Positions 25,378-35,295 of a stretch of 64,000 nt of DNA are shown one piece after another (within the stretch, counting starts at the first letter, position 1; each line of letters begins with the position of its first letter). The stretch is from Acidobacteriota bacterium (lineage in GTDB: Bacteria > Acidobacteriota > Blastocatellia > Pyrinomonadales > Pyrinomonadaceae). Location: NCBI GenBank assembly GCA_020199835.1, contig JAIVJV010000004.1, positions 62,001-126,000 of the forward strand, read 5' to 3'. The notes beneath the pieces were generated by a model that ran no database searches, was not told where the DNA came from, and saw only the letters and a program-made list of their open reading frames with translations. Both the position numbers and the translations under genes were made by a program.

Positions 25378-27301
25378 TCCAGACACCGACAATCGCGGCG
25401 ATTTTTTCGAGCAGTTCCTCGATGACTATTACGCCGAATGTGACGAACATCTCGTCTCGATCCGCCGCGCGTTAGTCATACTGGAAGACGAAGTCGATAC
25501 GCGCACGGTCGATCGGACGCTGCTCGATAATCTGTTCCGAAGTTTCCATACTCTCAAAGGAATCTCAGGGATGGTCGGTTTGAGCGCCGCCGAACAGCTC
25601 GCTCACGATCTCGAGAGTTATCTTCGTGAGTTGCGGGAAGGCAAGGTGGTCTTCAGTGCCACGGGATTCAGAGCGCTCGTGGACGGCGTTTCCTTGCTCG
25701 AAGGTGTTATCAACGCGCGCCGCAACGAACAGCCGTCGCCGTCGATTGAGGAAATCGCGGCGCGACTGCAAGCAGCGGCCGCCGAGTCCGCGACGAGCGA
25801 CGCAGAACGTTCAATAAACTCGGATAGCACGAATATGCCGGCGTTACTGCGTTGGCAGGCCGAGTTTACGCCTACGGCAGAACTTGCGGAACGAGGCGTT
25901 AACGTCAACAACGTGCGCGCACGGCTGCAGGAGCTCGGCCAGTTGGGCCAGGCAAAGCCAATCGTTAAAGGCGCCGGCGAGATTGCGTTTCAATTCATCG
26001 TTACGACTGACGCGGACGAATCCGCGCTTGCAGCTCTCGCCGTCGATGGTCTGACGTTCAAGCCGGCTCCGCTTGACTCGTCTCAGCGAGCCAAAGACAT
26101 GCAACCGGTTCCGACGATCGCTCCCGCCAGCGTCGTGCGAGTCGATCTCGACCGGCTCGATGATCTGATGCGAATCATCGGTGAGCTCGTGATCAGTCGA
26201 ACGCGGCTCGAAGATCAAGTGAAAGACTTGAAACGGGTGACGGCGCCCGCGGTCTGGCGTTCACTCCAGGAAACAAGTCTGGGAATGGAACGGCAACTAA
26301 GAGACTTGCGCGAAAGCGTCATGCGCGTGCGCATGGTCCAAATCGGCGAGATCTTCGAGCGCATGACCTTTGTGGTCCGCGATCTTGCGCGCGAGAGCGA
26401 CAAAAAGATCATCGTGCAATTCAGCGGCGGCGAAACGGAGATCGACAAGTTTCTGGTTGAACGGATGATGGATCCGTTCATGCACCTCGTGCGCAATGCG
26501 GTCAGTCACGGACTCGAAACCGTTGCCGAGCGTGAAGCACAAGGAAAACGAAGTGAAGGCTTGTTATCCCTCAGCGCCCTGACGGCCGGCGAACGGATCG
26601 TTATCAAAATCGCCGACGATGGACGCGGCATCGATCGCAATCGCGTTCTTTCAAGAGCCAAGGCCAGCGGTCTTGCCAACGGCCACGTTGACCTCGACGA
26701 CAGCACTTTGCTGGATCTGATTTGTAGTCCCGGATTTTCGACGCGCGACGAAGCTGATCGAGAGAGCGGACGCGGCGTGGGACTGGACGTCGTTAAAAAA
26801 GCTATCGAAGAACTCGGCGGACGAATAACACTCGCGACGAGAGTCGCTGGAGGCACGACTTTCACGATCGAGTTGCCTTTGACACTCGCGATCGCGGAAG
26901 CCTTGATCGTGACAGTGAACGGTCAAAGGTTCGCGGTGCCGCAGTCGGCAGTGAGGGAAGTGCTCGAAGTCGAGTCAGCTGCAACGAAGGTGTTGGAGAA
27001 TAACGAAATCATTCCCTATCGCGGAAAAGTTCTTCCTTTGCTTCGCCTGGCCCGTGTTTTTGAGATGAATGATCAACGTGAAGCTCGCTTTCACGTGTTG
27101 GTTCTAGGTGAAGACACAAACGCGGTCGGTCTGGCGGTCGATCGAATACTCGGACAGCGGGAGATCGTGGTGCGCGCCATCAAGGACCCGCTCGCGCAAT
27201 CAAAAGGCATCGCCGGAGCGACTGAACTCGGCGACCAACGAGTCGTGCTGATCCTTGATACAACGGCATTGCGGCAGTTCGCTACCACGACGCGGCACTG
27301 A
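25370..27301 (+). CDS. cheA: Chemotaxis histidine kinase CheA
   Basis: 643 residues. P1 phosphotransfer domain with His60 in FHTLKGISG; a short middle region (about 150-245) standing where P2 is; P3 dimer helices (LVISRTRLEDQ); P4 ATPase with N box HLVRNAVSHGLE, G1 DDGRGID and G2 GRGVGLDVVK; and a CheW-like P5 (LIVTVNGQRFAVPQ) at the end. It autophosphorylates under control of the receptor and CheW and feeds CheY and CheB. Start overlaps cheY. Confidence 0.95.
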   Translation: MDNPDTDNRGDFFEQFLDDYYAECDEHLVSIRRALVILEDEVDTRTVDRTLLDNLFRSFHTLKGISGMVGLSAAEQLAHDLESYLRELREGKVVFSATGFRALVDGVSLLEGVINARRNEQPSPSIEEIAARLQAAAAESATSDAERSINSDSTNMPALLRWQAEFTPTAELAERGVNVNNVRARLQELGQLGQAKPIVKGAGEIAFQFIVTTDADESALAALAVDGLTFKPAPLDSSQRAKDMQPVPTIAPASVVRVDLDRLDDLMRIIGELVISRTRLEDQVKDLKRVTAPAVWRSLQETSLGMERQLRDLRESVMRVRMVQIGEIFERMTFVVRDLARESDKKIIVQFSGGETEIDKFLVERMMDPFMHLVRNAVSHGLETVAEREAQGKRSEGLLSLSALTAGERIVIKIADDGRGIDRNRVLSRAKASGLANGHVDLDDSTLLDLICSPGFSTRDEADRESGRGVGLDVVKKAIEELGGRITLATRVAGGTTFTIELPLTLAIAEALIVTVNGQRFAVPQSAVREVLEVESAATKVLENNEIIPYRGKVLPLLRLARVFEMNDQREARFHVLVLGEDTNAVGLAVDRILGQREIVVRAIKDPLAQSKGIAGATELGDQRVVLILDTTALRQFATTTRH

Positions 27302-27308
27302 GCCACCG

Positions 27309-27794
27309 ATGACACTGATGGAACCATTCATACTTTTCGAGCTGGCCGGGACGACATACGGAGTCCGCAGTAGCTTTGTGCAACAGATCGAGATGCTCGA
27401 TGACGTTGCTTCAGTTCCAAATGCTCATCCGGCGGTGGAGGGAGTGGTTCTCGTTCGCGGCCAGGTGATTCCGGCGTTAAATCTACGCACCCGTTTCGGT
27501 TTTGAAAAAATTGAACGTGATCTGCGTTCGCGATTGGTTGTGATCAACAGCGGCGCGAGAACAGTTGGTCTCGTCGTCGATACAGCTCGCGAGTTTCTCA
27601 AAATCTCGCCGGACTCGATCGAGCCGCCGCCTGAGGCGCTAACGGGATTGAGTGGTCACTATCTTGAAGGCATCGCGACGATGGCTGAACGCATGATTCT
27701 GATTTTGAACCTCGACGCAGTGCTTGATCTCGAATACGAAAATGGGAGAGAGGATTATGGCTCAGATGTTAGAGATCTCGGGCAACAACCTTGA
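27309..27794 (+). CDS. cheW: CheW coupling protein
   Basis: 161 residues from ATG 27309; the ATG three codons later (27318, MEPFILF) is as good. One CheW SH3-like double barrel (FILFELAGTTYGV, VRGQVIPALNLRTRFG). It joins the chemoreceptor to CheA. It starts 7 bases after the cheA stop, and its 3-prime end overlaps the receptor gene by 38 bases, an unusually long same-strand overlap. Confidence 0.9.
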   Translation: MTLMEPFILFELAGTTYGVRSSFVQQIEMLDDVASVPNAHPAVEGVVLVRGQVIPALNLRTRFGFEKIERDLRSRLVVINSGARTVGLVVDTAREFLKISPDSIEPPPEALTGLSGHYLEGIATMAERMILILNLDAVLDLEYENGREDYGSDVRDLGQQP

Positions 27795-29922
27795 GAGAGA
27801 CATTGGATTGGTTCGCCAGCACGCGGTTCAGGTTGCTGAAACAGCGAGTCAGATCACGGTGACAGCGAACGAGGTGGCCGAAGGCGCCGAAGACCAGTTA
27901 CGCCTACTCGACAGGACCGTCGCGACCGCCAACGAGATGACGGCTTCCATGGGCGAGACGACGACGCAGCTCGAGTCGATTGCCACCTCGACCGAAGAAC
28001 TCGCATCGGCCGTTAACGAAAGCGCCGCGTCGATAGAAGAGGTCACAAAAAATGCAGAATCCCTCGCCTCGTCGATCGCGGAAATTTCGACTGCTGTCGA
28101 GCAGAACACGCGATCGACTGAAAGTGTTAACAGCGCGACGCAGAGCATGGCCACGTCCGCTGAAGAAGTTACGGGCGCGATGACCGAGATCGCCAGTTCC
28201 ATCAGGTCCGTAAGTGGGGATACCGACGCACTTAACGGAGCCGTACATGAAACCGCGGCCAGTATGGAAGAAGTGACGGCCTCGATTGTGAGTCTTACGA
28301 GGAATGCCGATGACCTTACGGTTGCTGCTGAGCAAACGTCTTCTGCAATAAACGAAATGGCGGCGTCGATCGAAGAGGTCGGGGCGATGACGGAGAGCCT
28401 CGCGTCGTCAGTTGAAGAAGTGTCGACCTCGATCGAACAAATGTCGCGCTCGGTGCAGGGAGTTACGCAGAGTGCGGAGCGCATTACCGAAGCAGCGACC
28501 GGTGCAGCGAGCAGTGCTATTCAAATGGACCGCTCGCTAAATTCTGTGGTCGCGATGACCAAGCGTGCCGAGGAGTCCACCGGCCAGTTGAGTAAACAAG
28601 CCGAAGAGGGTGGAGCCGCCGCGCAGAAATCGATGCAGGGAATGCTGCGCGTGCGTTCGGCGATGGAGCAATCCTCCAACGTGATCCGCGAGATGGGCAA
28701 ACGTTCGGAAGAGATTGGCGGCATCGTCAACACCATTAACGTCATTGCTGAACGTACCAACATGCTTTCACTAAACGCTTCGATTGAGGCTGCACGCGCG
28801 GGCGATGCCGGCCGCGGGTTTGCCGTCGTGGCGGAAGAGATCAGGAATCTTGCCGATCGATCTGCTCAGGCGACCTCCGATATCGCAGCGATCATCAGGT
28901 CGCTCCAGGAAGTCGTCAGAGAAGCGGTGACCACGGCAAGTGAGGGAATGCGTGTGGCCGAGGAAAGCGGACAACTCGCAGAGGAAGGCGCGGCCGGACT
29001 CGGGAAGATCTTGAGTGGCATCAAGGAAACGACCGAGCTTGTGGGACAGATCGCAGACGCAACTGAGGAACAACTGAACGCTTCTCAACACGTGGTCACC
29101 GCAATCGAGACTACGGCCACGCAAGCCAAACAAGTTTCCACAGCCGTCGTCGAGCAAGCTCAAGCCACCCAGCAGATCGTCAAGACTTCGTCGCAGATGC
29201 GCAAAACAGCGAAGGAAGTAAGCAAGGCCGTTAATGAGCAAGGCCGCGCGACAAGGGAAATCATCAAGGCGGCGCAGAGTACGAGTGGCGCTGCGAAGCA
29301 AGTGCGAAAAGCCTCGAACGAACAAGCCTCAGCGGCTAAACAGATCACGCAAGCCGTGGAATCGATGCGCAAGGGAGCAGCCACTACTGCGCGCGCCGTG
29401 AGTGAACAGGCAGTTGCCGGCGATCAGGTCTCGAAGGAAGCGGTGCAACTCGCGCGGCAGATTAGTGAAATCAGCAAAGCAATGGGCGAGCAGGCAAAGG
29501 CGTCGGCTGAGATTACTACGGCGACGCTGAACATGCGCATGCAGGCGGATCAGGTGACGAAGGCCATGCGTGAGCAGGCCCGAACGGCACAGGAAATGAC
29601 GATTGGGGTCTCGAATATTTCCAAAGACGCATTGCGGATGGCCAATGCTAATCGCACTCACCTCGCCGCCGCCGACAACATTCGCGTCTCGGTCAGCGAG
29701 CTGCGCCAGATAACCACTCGCAATGCAGACGGTGTGAAAGCGACGTTGACCAGTACGTCCGGTTTGGCAAGTCGCGCGCGTGAGTTGGGTGAGATCATGG
29801 ACGGCATTATCAGCAACAACAACCTTGCCTCTAACGGCAACCAGGCGGGTACGGCGAAAGTCGCGAAAGCAGGCCGTTCACGGCGCAGCAGGAAACCCGC
29901 AGAAATGAAAGAGTCGGAGTAA
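27757..29922 (+). CDS. Soluble methyl-accepting chemotaxis protein, FrzCD-like
   Basis: 721 residues with no membrane segment and no recognisable sensor domain. The signalling tip is intact (ERTNMLSLNASIEAARAGD, about 330-350). Before it lie roughly four tandem units of about 35-42 residues built on AASIEEV...ESLASS, and after it a long run of Glu/Gln-Ala heptads (KQVRKASNEQASAAKQ). This is nearly all coiled coil, like the cytoplasmic receptor FrzCD of Myxococcus. The start is ATG 27757 because GGGAGAGAGG sits just before it. Input is unknown; the PAS-HEAT protein encoded next is a candidate. Confidence 0.9.
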   Translation: MAQMLEISGNNLERDIGLVRQHAVQVAETASQITVTANEVAEGAEDQLRLLDRTVATANEMTASMGETTTQLESIATSTEELASAVNESAASIEEVTKNAESLASSIAEISTAVEQNTRSTESVNSATQSMATSAEEVTGAMTEIASSIRSVSGDTDALNGAVHETAASMEEVTASIVSLTRNADDLTVAAEQTSSAINEMAASIEEVGAMTESLASSVEEVSTSIEQMSRSVQGVTQSAERITEAATGAASSAIQMDRSLNSVVAMTKRAEESTGQLSKQAEEGGAAAQKSMQGMLRVRSAMEQSSNVIREMGKRSEEIGGIVNTINVIAERTNMLSLNASIEAARAGDAGRGFAVVAEEIRNLADRSAQATSDIAAIIRSLQEVVREAVTTASEGMRVAEESGQLAEEGAAGLGKILSGIKETTELVGQIADATEEQLNASQHVVTAIETTATQAKQVSTAVVEQAQATQQIVKTSSQMRKTAKEVSKAVNEQGRATREIIKAAQSTSGAAKQVRKASNEQASAAKQITQAVESMRKGAATTARAVSEQAVAGDQVSKEAVQLARQISEISKAMGEQAKASAEITTATLNMRMQADQVTKAMREQARTAQEMTIGVSNISKDALRMANANRTHLAAADNIRVSVSELRQITTRNADGVKATLTSTSGLASRARELGEIMDGIISNNNLASNGNQAGTAKVAKAGRSRRSRKPAEMKESE

Positions 29923-29925
29923 ATA

Positions 29926-30123
29926 CGCCAAAGGCATTCGCCAGTTTCAGCCCAGGGTTGGAGCGCAGCGACTACCCTGGGTTCGAACACGACAAAGAGT
30001 TAACCCTGAAAGGGTTCCTCGCGGGGCGAACCCTTTCAGGGTTGGACGAATACTGAATCGAGTCCCCAGGTAGTCGCTGCGCTCCAACCCCGGGCTGGAA
30101 TAGCAAACGCCCTCGGCGTTTGC
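29926..30123. repeat. Palindromic intergenic element (REP/MITE-like)
   Basis: Outer arms of about 36 bases at 29946-29981 and 30064-30100 are inverted copies with few differences (shared core GGTTGGAGCGCAGCGACTAC). Inside, a perfect 15-base pair AACCCTGAAAGGGTT (30002-30016) and its complement (30029-30043) form a second hairpin. A third perfect hairpin (30103-30111 with 30115-30123, GCAAACGCC) follows. It fills the gap between the chemoreceptor and the PAS-HEAT gene inside the operon. No protein is encoded. Confidence 0.85.
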
Positions 30124-30157
30124 AAAACTGAACGAGTAGGTCACGACAAGAGAATTT

Positions 30158-32371
30158 GTGACGAACAACCAACCGGAAGTCGGCGTTTTTACAACGGACG
30201 CTGACCTGATCATTCAAGTATGGGATGCCACGCTGGCGCGGCTCACGGGCATTAGCGAGGAATCTGCGTCGGGTCAAGCTTTGACTGCGCTGCTGCCTGA
30301 TCTCGAGCAGCGCGGGTTGTTGAAGCGTTTCCAACGCTCGCTGAACGAGGGCGTCGTAGAAGTCCTCGCGCCGGCCTTTCATCACTACCTCGTTCCTTGC
30401 GCTCCCGTAAACCCGGCGAAGCACTTCGAGAAGATGCAGCAACGAGTCACGATCGCGCCGTTGCGCGACGACCACTCGATCGCCGGACTCCTCGTTACGG
30501 TCGAGGATGTTACCGACCGACTTGAAAGTGAGCGCGAACTCGCGACGCGTTTGTCCGCCGGCGATGAGGTAACGCGGCTCGACGCAGCGGAAACGCTCAG
30601 CGGCGACGAGGCGTTTGACGCGACGCCTTTGCTCGGTTCGTTGAGCGATGAGAGTTGGAGAGTTCGTCGTGCCGCGGTCAAGGGCGTGTCCCAGCGTGCT
30701 GCGCCGGAGGCGATCGCGGCGCTCCTGAACTCAGTAGTCGAGAATCATCACGATCCTTCGCTATTAAATAGCGCGCTGCAGGTCCTGGCATCCACTAATG
30801 TTGACACTCTTTCGCCGTTACTGGAGTTGTTGAACGGTCCCCATCCGGACTTGCGCATGCAAGCAGCGTTGGCTTTGGGTGAACAACGCAACGCTCGTGC
30901 AGTCAGAGCATTGATAGCGGCGTTGCAGGACGAAGATACCAACGTGCGGTATCACGCGATCGAAGCACTAGGAAAGTTGAAAGCAGTGGACGCGATCGAC
31001 GCGCTGGCGGACATCGCGGAAGCAAGAGACTTCTTTCTTTCGTTTGCCGCACTGGAGTCCCTCGCAAAGATCGGCGATACACGTGTCGCGCCAAGAATAG
31101 TGCCTCTTTTGGAAGACGATCTGCTGCGTGAACCAGCCGTTACCCTGCTGGGCGAACTGGGTGATGAGAGTGCGGTAGCTCACCTGGCTGCCGTCTTGAA
31201 CACGCCAACCGCGCCTACGAATCGCATCGCGGGCGCGCTCGCAAATCTCCACGACCGTTTCGAGAAGCAGTATGGCGAAGGCGCTTACATCGCGGAGTTA
31301 GCCAATCGCGAGATCTCTCCGACCGGCGTGCAGAATTTGCTCGACGCCCTGGAAACGGACGCGACTCCGGATAAACAGGAGTTGCGGTCTATCGCGTTAG
31401 TCGTTGGCTGGCTGAAGCGACCAGGCGTGGATCGGGCACTCACTCGTTTGATGGGACGCGACGATCTGCGTGACGAAATCATTGAAGCGCTCGTGCGGCA
31501 TGGCTCTGCTACTTCGGACCTGTTGATCGCACAGTTGACCGCAGAAGACCTGGAGGTGAGACGGTCAGCCGTATTGGCACTCGGACGCATCGCCGACTCA
31601 CGCGCAACGGTTGCTTTGGTAAACACACTGAGGGAAGAATCCCTGGCGATTGATGCGGCAAACGCACTTGCACAAATCGGCGATTCACAAGCAGTTGACG
31701 GCCTGTTAACGCTCATCGGGAACAAAGACGCATCCATCAGACAAGCGGCAGTGAGCGCGCTGAATGCGGTCATTCCAGCCTCGATGTCCAAACGTATCAT
31801 TCCGCTTCTGCATGACCCGGATCCGAACGTCAGGGAATCGGCAGTAAAGATAGCGGGCTACTTTGGTTATCCGGAGTCTGCCGGCGCGTTGCTCGAACTC
31901 AGCCGCGACGCTGACGAACGAGTGAGGTGCGCGGCCATTGAGCATTTACCCTACGTTGAAGACGAACGAGCTCTCGACACTCTTGTCCACGCGCTAAAAC
32001 AAGAAGTACCAAACGTCCGTGCCGCTGCGGCACGCGCCCTTGGCAATATGGATCACCCGGACGTCGTCCGGGAGTTGATCGAGGCACTTGCCGATGACAA
32101 CGGCTGGGTACGCTATTTCAGCGCGAGGGCTTTGGGGCGGCGAAGGTCAAAGGACAGCGTGGACGCGCTCGAAAGTTTGATTCAGAACGAAAAGTTTAAC
32201 CATGTTCGCATTGCGGCCCTTGATTCGCTTGGGCAAATCGCCGAAAGCAGCGTCGGAATTGAAGATCGAGAGCGTATCGCCGGAATTGTTCGTGGACTAG
32301 TTCGGGACGACGACCCGGATGTCGCGCGCGCGGCTGAATCGGCGTTGGCAAAGAGTGGTCAACGCGAGTAA
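30158..32371 (+). CDS. PAS-HEAT repeat protein of the chemosensory operon
   Basis: 737 residues, cytoplasmic. A PAS-like domain (about 5-125: TTDADLIIQVWDATLARLTG through VTVEDVTDR) is followed from about 140 to the end by HEAT/PBS-lyase-type repeats of about 31 residues (ALIAALQDEDTNVRYHAIEA is one). PAS domains bind small ligands or haem; HEAT arrays bind proteins. It may supply the signal input the soluble receptor lacks or act as a scaffold (inference). GTG start 30158; the operon is interrupted here by the palindromic element. Confidence 0.88.
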   Translation: MTNNQPEVGVFTTDADLIIQVWDATLARLTGISEESASGQALTALLPDLEQRGLLKRFQRSLNEGVVEVLAPAFHHYLVPCAPVNPAKHFEKMQQRVTIAPLRDDHSIAGLLVTVEDVTDRLESERELATRLSAGDEVTRLDAAETLSGDEAFDATPLLGSLSDESWRVRRAAVKGVSQRAAPEAIAALLNSVVENHHDPSLLNSALQVLASTNVDTLSPLLELLNGPHPDLRMQAALALGEQRNARAVRALIAALQDEDTNVRYHAIEALGKLKAVDAIDALADIAEARDFFLSFAALESLAKIGDTRVAPRIVPLLEDDLLREPAVTLLGELGDESAVAHLAAVLNTPTAPTNRIAGALANLHDRFEKQYGEGAYIAELANREISPTGVQNLLDALETDATPDKQELRSIALVVGWLKRPGVDRALTRLMGRDDLRDEIIEALVRHGSATSDLLIAQLTAEDLEVRRSAVLALGRIADSRATVALVNTLREESLAIDAANALAQIGDSQAVDGLLTLIGNKDASIRQAAVSALNAVIPASMSKRIIPLLHDPDPNVRESAVKIAGYFGYPESAGALLELSRDADERVRCAAIEHLPYVEDERALDTLVHALKQEVPNVRAAAARALGNMDHPDVVRELIEALADDNGWVRYFSARALGRRRSKDSVDALESLIQNEKFNHVRIAALDSLGQIAESSVGIEDRERIAGIVRGLVRDDDPDVARAAESALAKSGQRE

Positions 32372-32395
32372 TCCATTGGGTGATGTTTCGGAATT

Positions 32396-33247
32396 ATGGG
32401 GTCCAGTTCACAGAATTTAGTACTTCCGGAAGGCGCCGGCAATCTGATTAGAACCTTGATCAATGAACGCACCGGCATGTTTTTCGACAACGGCAAAAGC
32501 GATCTGCTGATCGACAAACTTTCGCCCCTGGTCATCGAACGAGGCTTCAGTTCGTATCTCGACTATTACTATCTGTTGAAGTACGACGCCTCAGCGCACA
32601 CCGAGTGGCAAAATGTGATGAACGCCCTCTCGGTGCAGGAGACCTACTTCTGGCGCGAGTTTGATCAGGTGCGTGCTTTGGTCGGGACGCTGGTGCCGCA
32701 ATGGCACGCTCGGAACCCGGGATCGACGTTGCGGATTTGGTGCTCAGCCTGCGCTACCGGCGAGGAACCGTTGACGATTGCAATGGCATTGAATGAAGCT
32801 GGGTGGTTCGACAAGGCGCGGATAGAGATTTTCGCCAGTGACGGGAGTTCCAAAGCGATCGAGCGGGCCGTGCGAGGTGTTTACAGAGAGCGCGCTTTTC
32901 GCAGTTTACCGGCGCGTCTGCGTGAGCGGTATTTCGAACCGGCCGAGGTGGGCTGGCGAGTGCGAAGTGACATCCACTCGCGAGTCACCTGGGCAGTTGC
33001 AAACGTGATCGACGAGGAGCAGATCCGCCCGCTGGCATCTGCTCACTTTATTTTCTGTCGCAACGTTTTTATCTATTTTTCGGAAAGCGCGATCAGCCGG
33101 GTGCTTCGATCGTTTGCGAGGTTTATCCGGGCTCCCGGTTGTCTGTTTGTCGGCGCCGCGGAATCCTTGATAAGGCTAACGACGGATTTTACGTTGACTG
33201 AAATCGACGACGCTTTCGTGTATGTCAAGCACGAGAGGACCGTCTAA
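32396..33247 (+). CDS. cheR: Chemoreceptor glutamate methyltransferase CheR
   Basis: 283 residues. N-terminal helical domain (GNLIRTLINERTGMFFD) then a SAM-binding methyltransferase fold with LRIWCSACATGEEPLTIAM, the NALSVQETYFWRE segment and FIFCRNVFIYF. Normal CheR length. It methylates glutamates on the receptor; receptor helices rich in Glu-Gln pairs are the likely target. No C-terminal TPR, unlike FrzF. Confidence 0.93.
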   Translation: MGSSSQNLVLPEGAGNLIRTLINERTGMFFDNGKSDLLIDKLSPLVIERGFSSYLDYYYLLKYDASAHTEWQNVMNALSVQETYFWREFDQVRALVGTLVPQWHARNPGSTLRIWCSACATGEEPLTIAMALNEAGWFDKARIEIFASDGSSKAIERAVRGVYRERAFRSLPARLRERYFEPAEVGWRVRSDIHSRVTWAVANVIDEEQIRPLASAHFIFCRNVFIYFSESAISRVLRSFARFIRAPGCLFVGAAESLIRLTTDFTLTEIDDAFVYVKHERTV

Positions 33248-33261
33248 CTAACGGAGCATTG

Positions 33262-34311
33262 ATGGATCGAGTTTTACGCGTACTGGTGGTCGACGATTCT
33301 GCCTACGTGCGGAAGGTCGTCAGGGAGATCCTGTCTCGCAGCCCCTTCGTCGAAGTTGTCGGTACCGCGCGCGACGGTCGAGAAGCACTGGATTTGGTCG
33401 AAGAGCTTAATCCGGACGTGGTCACGTGCGATCTGAACATGCCGGAGCTCGATGGCGTCGAGTTCGTTCGCGAACAAATGCAGCGGCGGCCGGTGCCGAT
33501 CATCATCATGAGCGTCGCGAACGAGACTGCTGAAGCTGCGCTGACGGCCCTCGATGCCGGCGCGATCGATTTTGTGCAAAAGCCGACGGCGCTCGCGAGT
33601 GAAAAGATTTTTGACGTCAGCACGGAGTTGATCGAGAAGGTCAAAGCAGCCGGCAACATCGTGCTGAGCAGAATCGGTTCTGGGCCCGCGCCGTCGAGTG
33701 TACCTGTAACCGAGCCGGAGATCCCGATTGCCGGAAGTCATTCGGTAGATCTCGTGGTCCTTGGAATTTCGACCGGTGGTCCACAAGCGCTGAAGCGATT
33801 GATCCCGCAGTTGCCCACGAATTTTCCGGTTCCCGTTTTGATGGTGATGCATATGCCGGTGGGTTATACCCAGATGTATGCGGCGAAATTGAATGAGCTA
33901 TCTCAACTTGAAGTACGAGAAGCAGCAGAGGGCGACCAGCTCATACCGGGCCGCGTCTTCCTCGCACCGGCGGGTCGTCACCTGACGGTGAAACGCGAGT
34001 TTAGTGGCAGGATCGTCACTCACCTTGATGCAAAACCCTTTGATACTCTGCACAAGCCTGCCGTTGACGTGTTGTTTCAATCGGCGGCGGAAGTATATGG
34101 TAGTCGAGTCCTGGGCGTAGTGATGACGGGTATGGGATCTGACGGGAAGGAAGGCGCGGCCTGGATCAAAGCACAGGGCGGGCTTGTGTTTACCGAGGCG
34201 GAGAGCAGTTGCGTCGTATACGGTATGCCTTGTGTGGTGGTTGAAGCGGGGCTGAGTGACAGGAGTGTAGCTCTGGACGACATGGCCCGCGCGATTATGG
34301 AGGTGGTGTGA
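33262..34311 (+). CDS. cheB: Chemotaxis methylesterase CheB
   Basis: 349 residues from ATG 33262, with ACGGAGC just upstream. Receiver domain (VVDDSAYVRK, Asp in TCDLNMPELDG) and a methylesterase domain with Ser in LGISTGGPQAL, His in VMHMPVGYT and Asp in MTGMGSDGKEG. It removes methyl groups added by CheR when phosphorylated by CheA. Stop overlaps the next cheY as GTGA. Confidence 0.95.
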   Translation: MDRVLRVLVVDDSAYVRKVVREILSRSPFVEVVGTARDGREALDLVEELNPDVVTCDLNMPELDGVEFVREQMQRRPVPIIIMSVANETAEAALTALDAGAIDFVQKPTALASEKIFDVSTELIEKVKAAGNIVLSRIGSGPAPSSVPVTEPEIPIAGSHSVDLVVLGISTGGPQALKRLIPQLPTNFPVPVLMVMHMPVGYTQMYAAKLNELSQLEVREAAEGDQLIPGRVFLAPAGRHLTVKREFSGRIVTHLDAKPFDTLHKPAVDVLFQSAAEVYGSRVLGVVMTGMGSDGKEGAAWIKAQGGLVFTEAESSCVVYGMPCVVVEAGLSDRSVALDDMARAIMEVV

Positions 34312-34691
34312 AGCCAAAGATTCTGATCGTGGATGATTCGGCGCTTTCGCGCAGGACGTTGCGTCGCATCCTCGAATCCACCGGATATGAAGTGGTGGAG
34401 GCTGACGACGGAATGGCGGCGCTTGAACTTTACTTTCTTGAAAAACCACGTCTCGTATTGCTCGATCTCGTCATGACAGGGATGTACGGCATTGACGTGC
34501 TGGTAAAGTTGCGTGAGATGGACCAGGAGGCGTGTGTCATAGTTGCCAGTGCTGATATCCAGAGTTCCACGCGCAAGATGGTTGATGATGCGGGCGCACT
34601 CGGGTTCATAAACAAACCATTTGTTACCGAACAAGTGGTCGCAGCCGTGGAGCGAGCGCTCGAAGAAGGAGCTATAGGTGAAACTAACTGA
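34308..34691 (+). CDS. cheY: Second single-domain response regulator, CheY-like
   Basis: 127 residues, receiver domain only: IVDDSALSRR, Asp in LLDLVMTGMYG, and Lys in FINKPF. The switch position reads ASAD (Ser rather than Thr). GTG start inside the cheB stop. Two CheY copies with one CheA suggest either two outputs or one acting as a phosphate sink (inference). Confidence 0.9.
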   Translation: MKPKILIVDDSALSRRTLRRILESTGYEVVEADDGMAALELYFLEKPRLVLLDLVMTGMYGIDVLVKLREMDQEACVIVASADIQSSTRKMVDDAGALGFINKPFVTEQVVAAVERALEEGAIGETN

Positions 34692-35295
34692 GCGGCAGAG
34701 CGACGCCCTCTCCGAACTCATCAACATCGCGTTCGCCCGCACGGGCGCGGCTCTTTCCGAGCTGACCGGGCATCGTGTGGTGCTCAATCCACCCGACGTT
34801 GCGGTTTATCGAGCTGAAGAGTTGCGCGGAGCCTTGGCCAAGTTTGTTCCGGGCGACGTCGCTTCAATTCACCAGGTGTTTGCCGGATCGGTTGCCGGTG
34901 ATGCGTTATTGCTGTTGAACTACGAGGGAGCCGTGCAGCTCGCCGACTTACTCACTGACGGACACCAGCCCTCTGGTTATCTCGACGAATCAGCGCGAGA
35001 GGTATTAACCGAAGTCGGGAATATTCTGTTGAATGCGTGTCTCGGAATGTTTGGAAACTTACTGAACGTTCACGTTACGTTTTCGGTTCCGCGCCTTCAT
35101 CTGGAAACCCTCGACGAGCTGCTCGCGTCTCTCACGAATGGCAAAACCGAGATGCATTACGCGCTGGTTATTTACACTGCGTTTCAGATCCGCGACAGTT
35201 CGGTCAAGGGGTTTCTGGTGATTGTGTTGAGCGTCGCCTCGCTCGATCGTTTGATTCAGGAAGTTGATGCGTGGGAGGCACAGCAGGGCAGATGA
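34678..35295 (+). CDS. cheC: CheY phosphatase CheC
   Basis: 205 residues. Both CheC active-site copies are visible: E-x2-N in LSELINIAF with a later P, and E-x2-N in LTEVGNILL with the matching P in FSVP. It would dephosphorylate CheY-P. GTG start overlaps the cheY stop by 14 bases. No cheD is present, though CheC often works with CheD. Confidence 0.85.
   Translation: MKLTERQSDALSELINIAFARTGAALSELTGHRVVLNPPDVAVYRAEELRGALAKFVPGDVASIHQVFAGSVAGDALLLLNYEGAVQLADLLTDGHQPSGYLDESAREVLTEVGNILLNACLGMFGNLLNVHVTFSVPRLHLETLDELLASLTNGKTEMHYALVIYTAFQIRDSSVKGFLVIVLSVASLDRLIQEVDAWEAQQGR

Noticed and set aside
27849..28484. Long minus-strand frame opposite the chemoreceptor
   Set aside because: Ser/Val/Ala-only composition mirrors the Glu/Ala heptads of the receptor on the other strand; no start signal.
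29926..30123. Plain Rho-independent terminator
   Set aside because: Long nested arms and no T-run at the right place; operon genes continue after it.
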